A DNA stretch of 64,000 nucleotides from Steroidobacteraceae bacterium (GTDB taxonomy: Bacteria; Pseudomonadota; Gammaproteobacteria; Steroidobacterales; Steroidobacteraceae). The position numbers and the translations under genes were made by a program. Below, piece by piece: positions 8,997 to 16,767 of the stretch. How positions within the stretch are numbered: the stretch's first letter is position 1; every line of letters begins with the position of its first letter. Under the pieces are notes generated by a model. The model searched no databases. It saw nothing but the letters and a program-made list of their open reading frames with translations, and was not told the origin of the DNA. The stretch is from NCBI GenBank assembly GCA_019634915.1, contig JAHCAN010000002.1, positions 62,001 through 126,000 on the forward strand, given 5' to 3'.

Positions 8997-9736
8997 TGCG
9001 TCACCATTTCGGTTACCCAGCGGGCCTGCCGCTCGCGCCGCAGGATTTCGGCACGCACGCGCACCAGCACCAGGGCGGCGAACAGCAGTGTAAACCCGAC
9101 GAACATGATCAGCAGCGGCGTCAGCATCGGCCAGCTGATCGACGGTTTGCCGAACTTCATCACCGACGGCGCCTGGTGGATCGAGTTCCACCACTCGACC
9201 GAGTAGCGGACGATCGGCACGTTGATGACGCCGACGATCGCGAGCACGGCGCTCGCCCGGTCCGCCCGTTGCGGATCCTCGATGGCCGAACGCAGGCCGA
9301 TGTAACCAAGATACAGGAACAGCAGCACGAGCTCCGCGGTGAGCCGCGGGTCCCATGCCCAGTAGGTGCCCCACATCGGCTTGCCCCACAGCATGCCCGT
9401 ACCGAGCGCCGCGACCGTGAACCAGGCGCCGACCGGCGCGCAGCTCGCGGCGACGGCGTGCGCGGCCTTCATCCGCCAGATCAGGCCGATCGCCGCGGTG
9501 ACCGCCATCATCGTGTAGGCCATCAGCGACAGCCAGGCGCTCGGCGCATGCACGTAGATGATGCGAAAGCCGTCGCCCTGCTGGTAGTCGGGCGGCGCGA
9601 GCACGAGTCCGCCGTAGAGCCCGGCGGCGATCAGGATCGCGGCGGGCCAGGCGAACCAGGGCACGAGCGTGCCGGCGAGCCGGTAGAGGTGCGGCGGCGA
9701 GCCGAAGCGGTGAAACCAGGTCCAGTCCATTGTCAC
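8993..9736 (-). CDS. ccmC: heme transporter CcmC
   Basis: Six-helix membrane protein of 247 residues that delivers heme to CcmE. The WWD domain reads [12 protein letters not shown], bracketed by the conserved periplasmic histidines (YVHAPSAW before it, WWNSIHQ after it). The GTG at 9734-9736 overlaps the ccmB stop as GTGA; an in-frame ATG two codons later (9728-9730) is an equally possible start. It follows ccmB and overlaps ccmD. Confidence 0.95.
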   Translation of the reverse strand: MTMDWTWFHRFGSPPHLYRLAGTLVPWFAWPAAILIAAGLYGGLVLAPPDYQQGDGFRIIYVHAPSAWLSLMAYTMMAVTAAIGLIWRMKAAHAVAASCAPVGAWFTVAALGTGMLWGKPMWGTYWAWDPRLTAELVLLFLYLGYIGLRSAIEDPQRADRASAVLAIVGVINVPIVRYSVEWWNSIHQAPSVMKFGKPSISWPMLTPLLIMFVGFTLLFAALVLVRVRAEILRRERQARWVTEMVTQ

Positions 9737-10410
9737 TCCAGGCTGATGCGCACGGCCGCGGCGGCGGCGAGCGGCGCCAGCGTCAGGCCGAGCACGACGA
9801 AGGCGGCCAGCAGGTACATCGGCCCCGCGACCGGTTCACCCGCGATCGCGCGGGCGGTCGCCTGCGCGCCGAAGATCAGCAGCGGTACCGCGAGCGGCAG
9901 CGTCAGCAGCGACAGCATCGCACCGCCGCGCCGGATGCCGAGGGTCAGTCCGGCCGTCACGGCGCCGAGCAGGCTCAGCGCGATCGTGCCGAGCGTGATC
10001 GAGGCGATGATACCCGGCACCGCTTCCACGGCCACGCCGAGCCCATAGGCGGCCACCGGGCTCATCAGCGCCAGCGGCAGGCCCGTGAGCAGCCAGTGCG
10101 ACAGCGTTTTCGCGAACAGCAGCCAGGTCAGCGACTGGCCCGACAGCGCGTACTGCTCGAGCGTGCCGTCCTGCGCGTCGTCGCGGAACAGGAATTCGAT
10201 CGCGAGCAGCGAGGCGAGCAGCGCCGCGACCCACAGCACGCCGGGCGCGACGTCGCGCAACCGCGACGGTTCGGGCGACAACGCGAGCGGAAACAGGGTT
10301 GTCACGATGGCAAAGAACAGCAGCGGGTGGAGAAGTTGCGCGCGATTGCGAAAAGCGAGACGCAGGTCGCGTTCGATCACGAGCCTTGCGGCCTGCCATG
10401 CACCACTCAT
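9733..10410 (-). CDS. ccmB: heme exporter permease CcmB
   Basis: Membrane subunit of 225 residues (about six helices) of the CcmAB transporter, whose ATP hydrolysis releases holo-CcmE from CcmC. The conserved segment FRDDAQDGTLEQYALSG after the second helix is a hallmark of CcmB. The start overlaps the ccmA stop as ATGA. Length is normal for the family (about 220). Confidence 0.94.
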   Translation of the reverse strand: MSGAWQAARLVIERDLRLAFRNRAQLLHPLLFFAIVTTLFPLALSPEPSRLRDVAPGVLWVAALLASLLAIEFLFRDDAQDGTLEQYALSGQSLTWLLFAKTLSHWLLTGLPLALMSPVAAYGLGVAVEAVPGIIASITLGTIALSLLGAVTAGLTLGIRRGGAMLSLLTLPLAVPLLIFGAQATARAIAGEPVAGPMYLLAAFVVLGLTLAPLAAAAAVRISLE

Positions 10411-11036
10411 TTTGATGACAGTCCGAGCCGCCGCGTTCCCGCTTCGACCACCGGCAGCGGCGCATGCACCGCCGCGACGACGATTCCGCCGGCGACGATC
10501 TGGCGCTCGACCAGCCGGCCGACGAGCGCCTGGCCGTCGGCATCGAGGTGGGTCGCCGGCTCGTCGAGCACCCAGAGCGGCACCCCCGCGAGCAGCACGC
10601 CGGCGAGCGCCACGCGGCGGCGCTGGCCTGCCGACAAGGTGCGTACCGGCCGGTCGCTGAAGCCCTGCGCGCCCACCTCGTCGAGTGCGGTCGCCACCGC
10701 GACGGCATCGATCCTGCGGCGGATACCGATACCGAAGGCGAGATTCTCGGCCGCGGTCAGGTCGGCCTTGAGCGGGGACTCGTGACCGAGCCAGGCGAGC
10801 TGCGAATGGTAGGCGCGCGCGTCCTCGAGGATCGGCCGGCCGTTCCAGGTGATCCTGCCCGACTCGGCATGCACCAGGCCGATCAGCGTGCGCAGCAGGC
10901 TCGTCTTGCCGGCGCCGTTGGGGCCGGTGACCTCGAGGTATTCGCCGCCGTCGACGGCGAACGACAGACCCCGCAACACGTGTCGCTCGCCACGAAAGAC
11001 ATGCAGGGTTTCGCCCGTGAGCCGATGCGCGGACAT
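10407..11036 (-). CDS. ccmA: heme exporter ATP-binding protein CcmA
   Basis: ABC ATPase of 209 residues that drives release of holo-CcmE. Walker A is GPNGAGKTS, the signature is LSAGQRRRVALA (the CcmA form with an Ala in place of the usual second Gly), and Walker B is LWVLDEPATHLD. It is the first of nine contiguous ccm genes in the order A to I on the minus strand. The 38 bases between it and the ABC exporter permease upstream give little room for a separate promoter, so some transcription may read in from the exporter genes. Confidence 0.94.
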   Translation of the reverse strand: MSAHRLTGETLHVFRGERHVLRGLSFAVDGGEYLEVTGPNGAGKTSLLRTLIGLVHAESGRITWNGRPILEDARAYHSQLAWLGHESPLKADLTAAENLAFGIGIRRRIDAVAVATALDEVGAQGFSDRPVRTLSAGQRRRVALAGVLLAGVPLWVLDEPATHLDADGQALVGRLVERQIVAGGIVVAAVHAPLPVVEAGTRRLGLSSK

Positions 11037-11074
11037 CCGGTCAGTTTAACATCCCGCGGCCTGCGTCCCGCCGT

Positions 11075-12394
11075 TCACGATTCGCGCAGCGCGGCGGTCA
11101 CCGGCAGCTGTGCGGCGCGTACCGCGGGCAGCAGGCCGCCGATCAGGCCGATCGCGAGTGCCCAGCGCACACCGGTACCGAGCAGGGCCGGCGAGACGTC
11201 GAAGCGGAACACGACCTGGCTGAAGTTCGCGCCGAGCGTGGACACCGCATAGTCGTGGAACAGCAGCCACGCGACCGAGGCGCCGAGCGCGCCGCCGAGC
11301 AGCGCGAGCAGCATGGCCTCGAGCACGACCGACACCAGCACAGGCGCCGCGCCGAAGCCGATCGCGCGCAGCGTCGCGACTTCGCGCGCGCGCGCGTTGA
11401 CCGCGGCATACATCGTGTTCAGCGCGCCGAAGACCGCCCCGATCGCCATGATCGTCGCGATCACGATGCCGACGATGCGTATCACTTTGCTGAGGGCGGC
11501 CGATTGCGCCGTGTAGTAGTCGCGGGTCGTGCGCGCATCGACCTTCAGGCGCGGGTCACTCGCCAGCGCGGCCTTGAAGGTATCGAACGCGCCGCGCGAG
11601 TCGAGCCGCACGGTGACCGACTGGAAGCCGTTGCGCCGGTAGGTCGTCGCGACCGTCTCGGCGTCGCCGATCAGCTCCGACTCGTGCGCGTCCCCGGACG
11701 CGAACACGCCGACGATCTGCCATTGCTGCGCATTGAGATTGATCGTGCTGCCCGGCTCGAGGCCGGCGAACTGCTGGCGGGCGCCCTGCCCGACCAGCAG
11801 CTCGCGCAGGCCCGGCTCGAAGCGCCGGCCGTCGACGATCCGCACATTGGGGCGCACGGCCCAGGATTGCAGGCCGACGCCGCGGATCTCGACATTCGCA
11901 TCCGTTCCGCTCGATTTCTTCGGCACGTTCGTCACGACGACGACCTCGGCCGACACGAGCGGCTGCCCGCCGGCATCGCGCGCGATGCCCGGCGCCTGCG
12001 CGATCAGCGTGGCGCTCTCGCGGCTGAGCCCCGAGTCGAGCTCGGCGCTCGCACCGCCGCGCACGACGATCGCGGTGTCGTCGTTGCCGGTGCCGCGCAG
12101 CGTCTGCTGCAGCCCGCCGGCGAGCGCGAGCAGCGCGACCAGCACGCCGACCACACCGGCGATGCCGATGACGATCACCGAAGAGGCGCCGAGGCGTTGC
12201 GGCAGCGTCGCGATGCCGACGCGGGTGATCGCGGCAGCCTGGCGGCCGCTGCGCGTCAGACCCATCCATGCCGCCAGCAGGATGGCGAGCCCGAGCAATG
12301 CCGGCGCCGGCAGCACGATCCACAGTGCGATCGATCCGGCGATCGCGAGCAGCATCAGCAGGCCGCGCAGCAGTCTGATGAACCGTGGCATCAC
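11075..12394 (-). CDS. FtsX/MacB-like ABC transporter permease, second subunit
   Basis: Permease of 439 residues with MacB topology: one helix, a long periplasmic domain (about residues 100-270), then three C-terminal helices with the FtsX domain (AREVATLRAIGFGA near residue 338). It differs from its partner by two extra hydrophobic segments before the usual first helix (residues about 5-45). GTG at 12394 or ATG at 12391 can start it. It is the last of four exporter genes, 6 bases after permease 1. With permease 1 it should form a heterodimer; MacB itself is a homodimer with its own ATPase. Substrate unknown. Confidence 0.82.
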   Translation of the reverse strand: MMPRFIRLLRGLLMLLAIAGSIALWIVLPAPALLGLAILLAAWMGLTRSGRQAAAITRVGIATLPQRLGASSVIVIGIAGVVGVLVALLALAGGLQQTLRGTGNDDTAIVVRGGASAELDSGLSRESATLIAQAPGIARDAGGQPLVSAEVVVVTNVPKKSSGTDANVEIRGVGLQSWAVRPNVRIVDGRRFEPGLRELLVGQGARQQFAGLEPGSTINLNAQQWQIVGVFASGDAHESELIGDAETVATTYRRNGFQSVTVRLDSRGAFDTFKAALASDPRLKVDARTTRDYYTAQSAALSKVIRIVGIVIATIMAIGAVFGALNTMYAAVNARAREVATLRAIGFGAAPVLVSVVLEAMLLALLGGALGASVAWLLFHDYAVSTLGANFSQVVFRFDVSPALLGTGVRWALAIGLIGGLLPAVRAAQLPVTAALRES

Positions 12395-12400
12395 GCCCCC

Positions 12401-13564
12401 TCAGCGCCCGGCGAGCGCGTCGACGACGCGCAACCGCATCGCCCGCCACGCCGGCAGGATGCCGACGATCGCGCCGACCGCGATCATCAGCGCGATGCCC
12501 ATGCCCCAGGAGCGCGAGCCGATCGGCGGCAGCTGGATCATGCCGCCGCTCGCCTCGGTGACGATCGGCATCAGCAGCGTGGCGAGCGCGAGTCCGAGCA
12601 GGCCGCCGATCAGGATCAGCAGCACCGACTCGCCGAACACGAGTGCGAGCACCTGGGCGTCGGTGAAACCGATCGTCTTCAGCGTCGCGAGCTCGGGAAT
12701 GCGCTCGCGCACGGCCTGCGCCATCGTGTTGCCGGTCAGCAGCATCAGCGTGAAGAACACCGCGCCGATGATCGCCGTGACGATCAGGCCGATGTCGCCG
12801 ATCTGCCGCGCGAACGACAGGTTGAACTCCTGCTCGGTCTGCGTCTTCGTCTCGTGGTCGGAGTTCGCCGACAGCGCATCGATCGCCTGCGCGATCTCGG
12901 CCGAATGCTTCGGATCCGCGACCTTGGCGACGATCCAGCCGACCTGGCCGCCGCCATAGGCGTTCGCCTCGTCGAAATATTTCCAGTTGAGCAGGATCTG
13001 CTGTTCGAGCGCGCGGTTCGCCGCCTGCGGCGCCTGGAAGACGCCCACGATATCGAAGGTCCAGGTCGTCTCGCCGGTCGACTTGTTCGGAAAGATCGAA
13101 CCCATGATCGGCAATTTGTCGCCCGTCTTCCAGCCGAAGCGGTCGGCAACCGCCTTGCCGGCCAGCACACCGGTGCGTGTCGTCGCGAGCGCGTCGGCCA
13201 TCGCCGGGGTCACGCCATAGTCGGGATAGGCCTGGAAATAATCCGGGCCGATCGCGAAGATGATCATCTGGTTCTTCTGCTCGCGGTAGTAGCCGCCGAA
13301 CCAGTTGGCCCAGGTCGTGAGCTTCACGCCCGGCACCGCGGCAACCCGGTTGACGAGGCTCTCGGGCAGGCTCTGGATGATCGAGAAGCGCGATGCAACG
13401 ACGAGCCGGTCGACGCCGGCGAGCGTGCCGCCGGAATTGAACGCGACGCGCACGCCGTCGAGCAGCCCGAACAGCAGGAAGGCCGCGAGCACCGACAGGA
13501 TCGTGAGCACCGTGCGGGTCTTGCGCCGCATCAGGGCTGCCCGGATCAGATGCAGGTATTTCAC
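12401..13564 (-). CDS. FtsX/MacB-like ABC transporter permease, first subunit
   Basis: Permease of 387 residues: N-terminal helix (KTRTVLTILSVLAAFLLFGL), periplasmic MacB_PCD-like domain (about residues 45-250), then three helices with the FtsX motif RERIPELATLKTIGFTD near residue 286. Its start overlaps the ATPase stop as ATGA. Together with the ATPase and adaptor it would form a tripartite, mechanotransmission-type exporter that takes a periplasmic or membrane substrate towards an outer-membrane channel. No TolC-like gene is in the window. Confidence 0.84.
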   Translation of the reverse strand: MKYLHLIRAALMRRKTRTVLTILSVLAAFLLFGLLDGVRVAFNSGGTLAGVDRLVVASRFSIIQSLPESLVNRVAAVPGVKLTTWANWFGGYYREQKNQMIIFAIGPDYFQAYPDYGVTPAMADALATTRTGVLAGKAVADRFGWKTGDKLPIMGSIFPNKSTGETTWTFDIVGVFQAPQAANRALEQQILLNWKYFDEANAYGGGQVGWIVAKVADPKHSAEIAQAIDALSANSDHETKTQTEQEFNLSFARQIGDIGLIVTAIIGAVFFTLMLLTGNTMAQAVRERIPELATLKTIGFTDAQVLALVFGESVLLILIGGLLGLALATLLMPIVTEASGGMIQLPPIGSRSWGMGIALMIAVGAIVGILPAWRAMRLRVVDALAGR

Positions 13565-14244
13565 GGCGGCGACTCGACCAGCGAACCTTTCTCGAGATGC
13601 AGCGTATGGCTCGCGTGATCGGCCGCCTTCGGATCATGCGTGACCATGACGATCGTCTTGCCCTGCTCGCGGTTCAGCACCTGCAGCAGGCCCAGGACCT
13701 CCTCGGCGGACTGGCGGTCGAGGTCGCCGGTCGGTTCGTCGCAGACGAGCAGCGCGGGATCGGAAATGATCGCCCGCGCGATCGCGACGCGCTGCTGCTG
13801 GCCGCCCGAGAGCTCGGCCGGCTTGTGCGCGGCCCTATCGGCGAGATTGACGAGCTGCAGCGCGATCTTCGCGTTCTGGCGGCGCTGCGCCGCCGACAGC
13901 TTCGTCAGCAGCAGCGGTACCTCGACATTCTTCTGCGCGCTGAGCATCGGCAGCAGGTTGTAGAACTGGAAGATGAAGCCGACGTGGGCTGCGCGCCATT
14001 TCGCGAGCGCCGTGCCCCCGAGCTGGTCGATGCGCGTGCCGGCGACGCTGATGCTGCCGCTCGACGGCGAATCGAGCCCGCCGATCAGATTGAGCAGCGT
14101 GGTCTTGCCCGATCCCGACGGGCCCATCAGCGCGAGGAAATCCCCCTCGTTGATATCGAGCGTCACATGGTGCAGGACTTCGACGGTCTGCCGGCCCCGC
14201 GTATACGCCTTGCTCAGATCGCGGATTTCGACCAGCGCGCTCAA
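13561..14244 (-). CDS. ABC exporter ATP-binding protein, MacB/LolD type
   Basis: ATPase of 227 residues. Walker A is GPSGSGKTT, the signature [15 protein letters not shown], Walker [13 protein letters not shown] with the DRQSAEEV D-loop region of the LolD/MacB branch. It sits between the adaptor gene and the two permease genes, overlapping each by four bases (ATGA), so the four proteins are made from one message. LolD itself is less likely, because the partners are an HlyD-type adaptor and MacB-like permeases, not LolC/LolE. Confidence 0.88.
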   Translation of the reverse strand: MSALVEIRDLSKAYTRGRQTVEVLHHVTLDINEGDFLALMGPSGSGKTTLLNLIGGLDSPSSGSISVAGTRIDQLGGTALAKWRAAHVGFIFQFYNLLPMLSAQKNVEVPLLLTKLSAAQRRQNAKIALQLVNLADRAAHKPAELSGGQQQRVAIARAIISDPALLVCDEPTGDLDRQSAEEVLGLLQVLNREQGKTIVMVTHDPKAADHASHTLHLEKGSLVESPP

Positions 14245-15488
14245 GGGCCCTTCTCCGTGATCCTCGTGCCGTCCTGGATCGCCTCGCCCGGCGCGCGCAC
14301 GACGCGCGTGCCGATCGCGAGCCCGTCGACCTGGGTCAGGTCGCCGAAGCGCTGTCCGGGGCGGACCGGCCGCGCACGCGCGCGGTCACCGTCGGCGAAG
14401 AATATGACATCGGCGCCGCCACGCTGCGCGATCGCGCTGGACGGCACGAGCACGCCCGCGGCTGCCGCGCCCGTCGCGCCGTCCGCGGCCTGCCCGGCGA
14501 GGAACGAGACCCGCGCGCCCATGTCGGGCAGGATCCGCGGGTCCTTCCGGTCGAGGCCGATGCGCACCTTGACCGTCGCCTTGCCGCGGTCGGCCGCCGG
14601 GATGATCGCGATCACATGCGCCGGGATCGTCCAGTCCTGGTAGGCGTCGAGCACGGCCTGCGCCGGCCCGCCGGGCACGACCCGGTTCAGAAAGGCCTCG
14701 TTGACGTCGACCTCGATCTCGAGCGAGTTCATGTCGACGAGTGTGCCGATGCCCGTGCGCGTGAAACCACCGCCAGCCGACAGCGGCGAGACGATCTCGC
14801 CGACCTGCGCGGCCTTGGCGATCACGACGCCGGCGAACGGCGCCCGCACGGTCGTGTAATCGAGCTGTACCTGTGCGCTCTGCAGCTGCGCCTGCGCGAG
14901 GCGCACGCTCTCCTGCTGCGCGGCGAGCTGCGCGGTGAGCGAGTCGACCTGCGTGCGCGCGGCTTCGACCGCCTGCTCGGCCACGAGGCGGCGCGCGAGC
15001 AGATCCTGCTGGCGCTCGAGATCACGCCGCGCCTGCTCGAGTTCGCTCGCATACTGGCCGACGCGCGCGCGGGCCGTGGCCAGCTGTGCCTGCGCCTCGG
15101 CCAGCTGCGCGCGCTGCGAACGGTCCTCGAGGCGCGCGAGCACCTGCCCGGCCTCGACGCTCTCGCCCTCCTCGATCAGCACCTCGGTGAGCTTGCCGGT
15201 GATCTGCGCCGACACCGTCGCCTGGCGGCGCGCCGTGACATAGCCGGTGGCCTGCAGCACGGCAGTCGCTCCCGAGCCCGGCGCGGCCGGCGCGGCCGCC
15301 GTGACGAGTTCGACTTCGACGGCGGCGTTCGCGCGGCTCCACCACCACAGGCCCGCGCCGGCGAGGACCAGCAGCGCGACGGCGCCGCCGGCAATCCAGG
15401 CGGTGCGCGCGCTGGTGTTGTCTTCGGTGCGGTCGATCCGCAGTTGCGCGAGCAGCCTGCCCTTGTCGTTCTCGTTGGTATCGGCCAT
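14241..15488 (-). CDS. HlyD/MacA-type periplasmic adaptor of an ABC exporter
   Basis: Membrane fusion protein of 415 residues: short cytosolic start (MADTNENDKGRLL), one anchor (about residues 28-47), a lipoyl half (VSAQITGKLTEVLIEEGESV), a long alpha-hairpin rich in Gln, Ala and Arg (about 120-200), the second lipoyl half (VRAPFAGVVIAKAAQVGE), then beta-barrel and membrane-proximal domains. The frame is open upstream through the tRNA-Leu gene, so the ATG at 15486-15488 is chosen. It is the first gene of the four-gene exporter operon and starts 41 bases from the divergent tRNA-Leu. Confidence 0.87.
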   Translation of the reverse strand: MADTNENDKGRLLAQLRIDRTEDNTSARTAWIAGGAVALLVLAGAGLWWWSRANAAVEVELVTAAAPAAPGSGATAVLQATGYVTARRQATVSAQITGKLTEVLIEEGESVEAGQVLARLEDRSQRAQLAEAQAQLATARARVGQYASELEQARRDLERQQDLLARRLVAEQAVEAARTQVDSLTAQLAAQQESVRLAQAQLQSAQVQLDYTTVRAPFAGVVIAKAAQVGEIVSPLSAGGGFTRTGIGTLVDMNSLEIEVDVNEAFLNRVVPGGPAQAVLDAYQDWTIPAHVIAIIPAADRGKATVKVRIGLDRKDPRILPDMGARVSFLAGQAADGATGAAAAGVLVPSSAIAQRGGADVIFFADGDRARARPVRPGQRFGDLTQVDGLAIGTRVVRAPGEAIQDGTRITEKGP

Positions 15489-15529
15489 GGGCGCAGAGGA
15501 TACCCTGATAGAATGCCCGCCCGCCCGCC

Positions 15530-15616
15530 GCCCGGGTGGCGAAACTGGTAGACGCAAGGGACTTAAAATCCCTCGGGGGTGACCCCATGCCGGTTCGACT
15601 CCGGCCCCGGGCACCA
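15530..15616 (+). tRNA. tRNA-Leu (anticodon UAA)
   Basis: An 87-base class II tRNA with acceptor stem GCCCGGG/CCCGGGC, D-arm, the anticodon loop CTTAAAA giving anticodon UAA, a long variable arm (CGGGGGTGACCCCATG), T-loop TTCGACT and encoded CCA end. A TAGAAT hexamer at 15509-15514 may be its -10 element; no good -35 is seen. In E. coli the same isoacceptor (leuZ) belongs to the glyW-cysT-leuZ cluster next to pgsA. Confidence 0.96.
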
Positions 15617-15627
15617 ATCCAGGCGTA

Positions 15628-15646
15628 CCGGCGCTTCAGGCGCCGG
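15628..15646. terminator. GC-rich hairpin between tRNA-Leu and the DUF190 gene
   Basis: CCGGCGC, loop TTCAG, GCGCCGG: a perfect 7-base-pair stem between two converging genes, with the TGA stop of the DUF190 gene in the loop. It has no T-run on either side, so it may stop transcription poorly or with help from Rho. Confidence 0.4.
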
Positions 15647-15959
15647 GATTGCCGATGCTGCCGAATTCCACCGGCGTCTTGACGTAGAACACATGGACGG
15701 CTTCGGCGCGCAATCGCCGGAACAGGCGATCCGCCTCCTCGGTCGTCACCGCCATCAGTACCGTCAGCGGCTGGTCGGCCAGCTCGAAGAAGTGCGCCGA
15801 ATGAAAGCGCCGGTCATGCCCCATGCCTTCGCTGCCAGGGATCAGCGTGGCGCCGCGCAGGTTCATTTCGGCGGCCAGGTGAACCAGCCAATCCGCGAGG
15901 GGTTTGCCGGCATGGCGCCGGTTCTGCTGGGTGAAGAAGGTGATTTGATAGCCGTTCAT
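15636..15959 (-). CDS. DUF190 family protein, CrcB partner
   Basis: Small cytoplasmic protein of 107 residues of the DUF190 family (PII-like ferredoxin fold), frequently encoded next to or fused with fluoride channels. The start MNGYQITFFTQQNRRH and the LTVLMAVTTEEADRLF strand are typical. It begins 10 bases after crcB and is under the same fluoride riboswitch. Its biochemical role is unknown; a part in fluoride resistance or channel control is inferred from context. An upstream ATG at 16010 lies inside crcB and is not favoured. Confidence 0.82.
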   Translation of the reverse strand: MNGYQITFFTQQNRRHAGKPLADWLVHLAAEMNLRGATLIPGSEGMGHDRRFHSAHFFELADQPLTVLMAVTTEEADRLFRRLRAEAVHVFYVKTPVEFGSIGNPGA

Positions 15960-15969
15960 GATGATCTCC

Positions 15970-16353
15970 TCATGAAGACCTGAGCCATGCCACCGTGGCG
16001 ATGCCTGCAAATGTCATCACCACCGATCCCGCGACATGGACGGCGATGGCACTGGCGGCCCATGAGAAGAGGCCGCGTTGCAGCAAGCCGGTGATCTCGG
16101 CCGAGAACGTGGAAAAGGTGGAGAGCCCGCCGCAGAAGCCGGTGATGGCCATGAGGCGCCACTCGGGTGACAGGTTGGATGCCTGCGCGAAATACGCCAC
16201 GGCCAGTCCGACGAGGTAGCCCGCGATCAGATTGGCCGCCAGCGTGCCCGGCGGGACGTTCGGAAGCAGGCTGTTGAGTTTGAGTCCCAACCCCCAACGC
16301 AGGAGGCCGCCAAGCACTGAGCCAACGGCAATGGCAAGAATGGGTTTCCACAC
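15970..16353 (-). CDS. crcB: fluoride ion channel CrcB/Fluc
   Basis: Four-helix membrane protein of 127 residues that forms dual-topology dimers and lets fluoride leave the cell. Family marks are [15 protein letters not shown] in the first helix, [14 protein letters not shown] in the second, and the [15 protein letters not shown] segment holding the pore phenylalanines and the central Na+ site. The start is GTG at 16351-16353, with GAGGA about nine bases upstream. A fluoride riboswitch precedes it. The surrounding DNA is visibly less GC-rich than its neighbours, which suggests acquisition. Confidence 0.94.
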   Translation of the reverse strand: MWKPILAIAVGSVLGGLLRWGLGLKLNSLLPNVPPGTLAANLIAGYLVGLAVAYFAQASNLSPEWRLMAITGFCGGLSTFSTFSAEITGLLQRGLFSWAASAIAVHVAGSVVMTFAGIATVAWLRSS

Positions 16354-16395
16354 CGCGATGTCCTCTCTTGAGCGTCGTTATCGAGGACAGGCAGC

Positions 16396-16428
16396 AAAAC
16401 CTACGCGGCCTGTCCGGCCAGTCGTAGG
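16396..16428 (-). terminator. riboswitch-controlled intrinsic terminator
   Basis: On the minus strand CCTACG (16428-16423) can pair with CGTAGG (16405-16400), closing a 17-base insert that can itself fold through GGCC/GGCC, followed by TTTT (16399-16396). The first arm is part of the 3' end of the fluoride aptamer (GATGATGCCTACG), so ligand-bound aptamer and terminator are mutually exclusive. This is the classic transcriptional off-switch that opens when fluoride is present. Confidence 0.78.
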
Positions 16429-16480
16429 CATCATCAGCCGCTGGAAGCGGCGGTTAAGGGAGGAATGCCATCTCCCATCG
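16418..16480 (-). promoter_or_regulatory. fluoride riboswitch (crcB motif)
   Basis: Read on the minus strand, the conserved parts of the fluoride aptamer appear in order: GGGAGATGGCATTCCTCCC (P1/P2 region and pseudoknot loop), TTAACCGCC, a CCGC..GCGG hairpin, then GGCTGATGATGCCTACG. This matches the crcB RNA motif closely, in particular the GAUGGCAUUCCUCC and CUGAUGAUGCCUAC blocks. It lies about 70 bases upstream of the crcB start. A TATAGT hexamer about ten bases upstream of it is a candidate -10 element. Confidence 0.93.
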
Positions 16481-16543
16481 GCACTATATCGGCTTACCGG
16501 GAACGAGTCATGGCCCCGCGCCCGGCTATGCCGGCGTAAGTCC

Positions 16544-16571
16544 TTGACTTGGCAAATGGCACCACTACAAT
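16544..16571 (+). promoter_or_regulatory. sigma70 promoter of tRNA-Gly/tRNA-Cys
   Basis: TTGACT (16544-16549), a 16-base spacer and TACAAT (16566-16571), ending 18 bases before tRNA-Gly. Both hexamers differ from consensus by one base, as expected for a stable RNA promoter. Confidence 0.75.
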
Positions 16572-16589
16572 TCCGCCCCTCACCACGCA

Positions 16590-16665
16590 GCGGGAATAGC
16601 TCAGTTGGTAGAGCGCAACCTTGCCAAGGTTGAGGTCGCGAGTTCGAGCCTCGTTTCCCGCTCCA
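16590..16665 (+). tRNA. tRNA-Gly (anticodon GCC)
   Basis: A 76-base tRNA with acceptor stem GCGGGAA/TTCCCGC, anticodon arm ACCTT-GCC-AAGGT, T-loop TTCGAGC and an encoded CCA. It is the first of two tandem tRNA genes behind one promoter and is followed after 15 bases by tRNA-Cys. Confidence 0.97.
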
Positions 16666-16680
16666 GATTTCCGCGGCGCC

Positions 16681-16754
16681 GGCTAGGTGGCAGAGTGGTC
16701 ATGCAGCGGCCTGCAAAGCCGTGTACGCCGGTTCGATTCCGACCCTAGCCTCCA
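16681..16754 (+). tRNA. tRNA-Cys (anticodon GCA)
   Basis: A 74-base tRNA with acceptor stem GGCTAGG/CCTAGCC, anticodon loop CTGCAAA giving GCA, T-loop TTCGATT, discriminator T and encoded CCA. It is co-transcribed with tRNA-Gly and converges on pgsA, whose stop is 13 bases away. Confidence 0.96.
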
Positions 16755-16767
16755 CGACAATCAGGGC

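Noticed and set aside
11255-13618. A 787-codon plus-strand frame opposite the exporter permeases
   Set aside because: Composition typical of an antisense shadow; the permeases have helices and FtsX motifs.
15530-16754. tRNA-integrated genomic island
   Set aside because: There is no integrase, no duplicated tRNA 3' end and no attachment repeat; the inserted DNA is only two genes.
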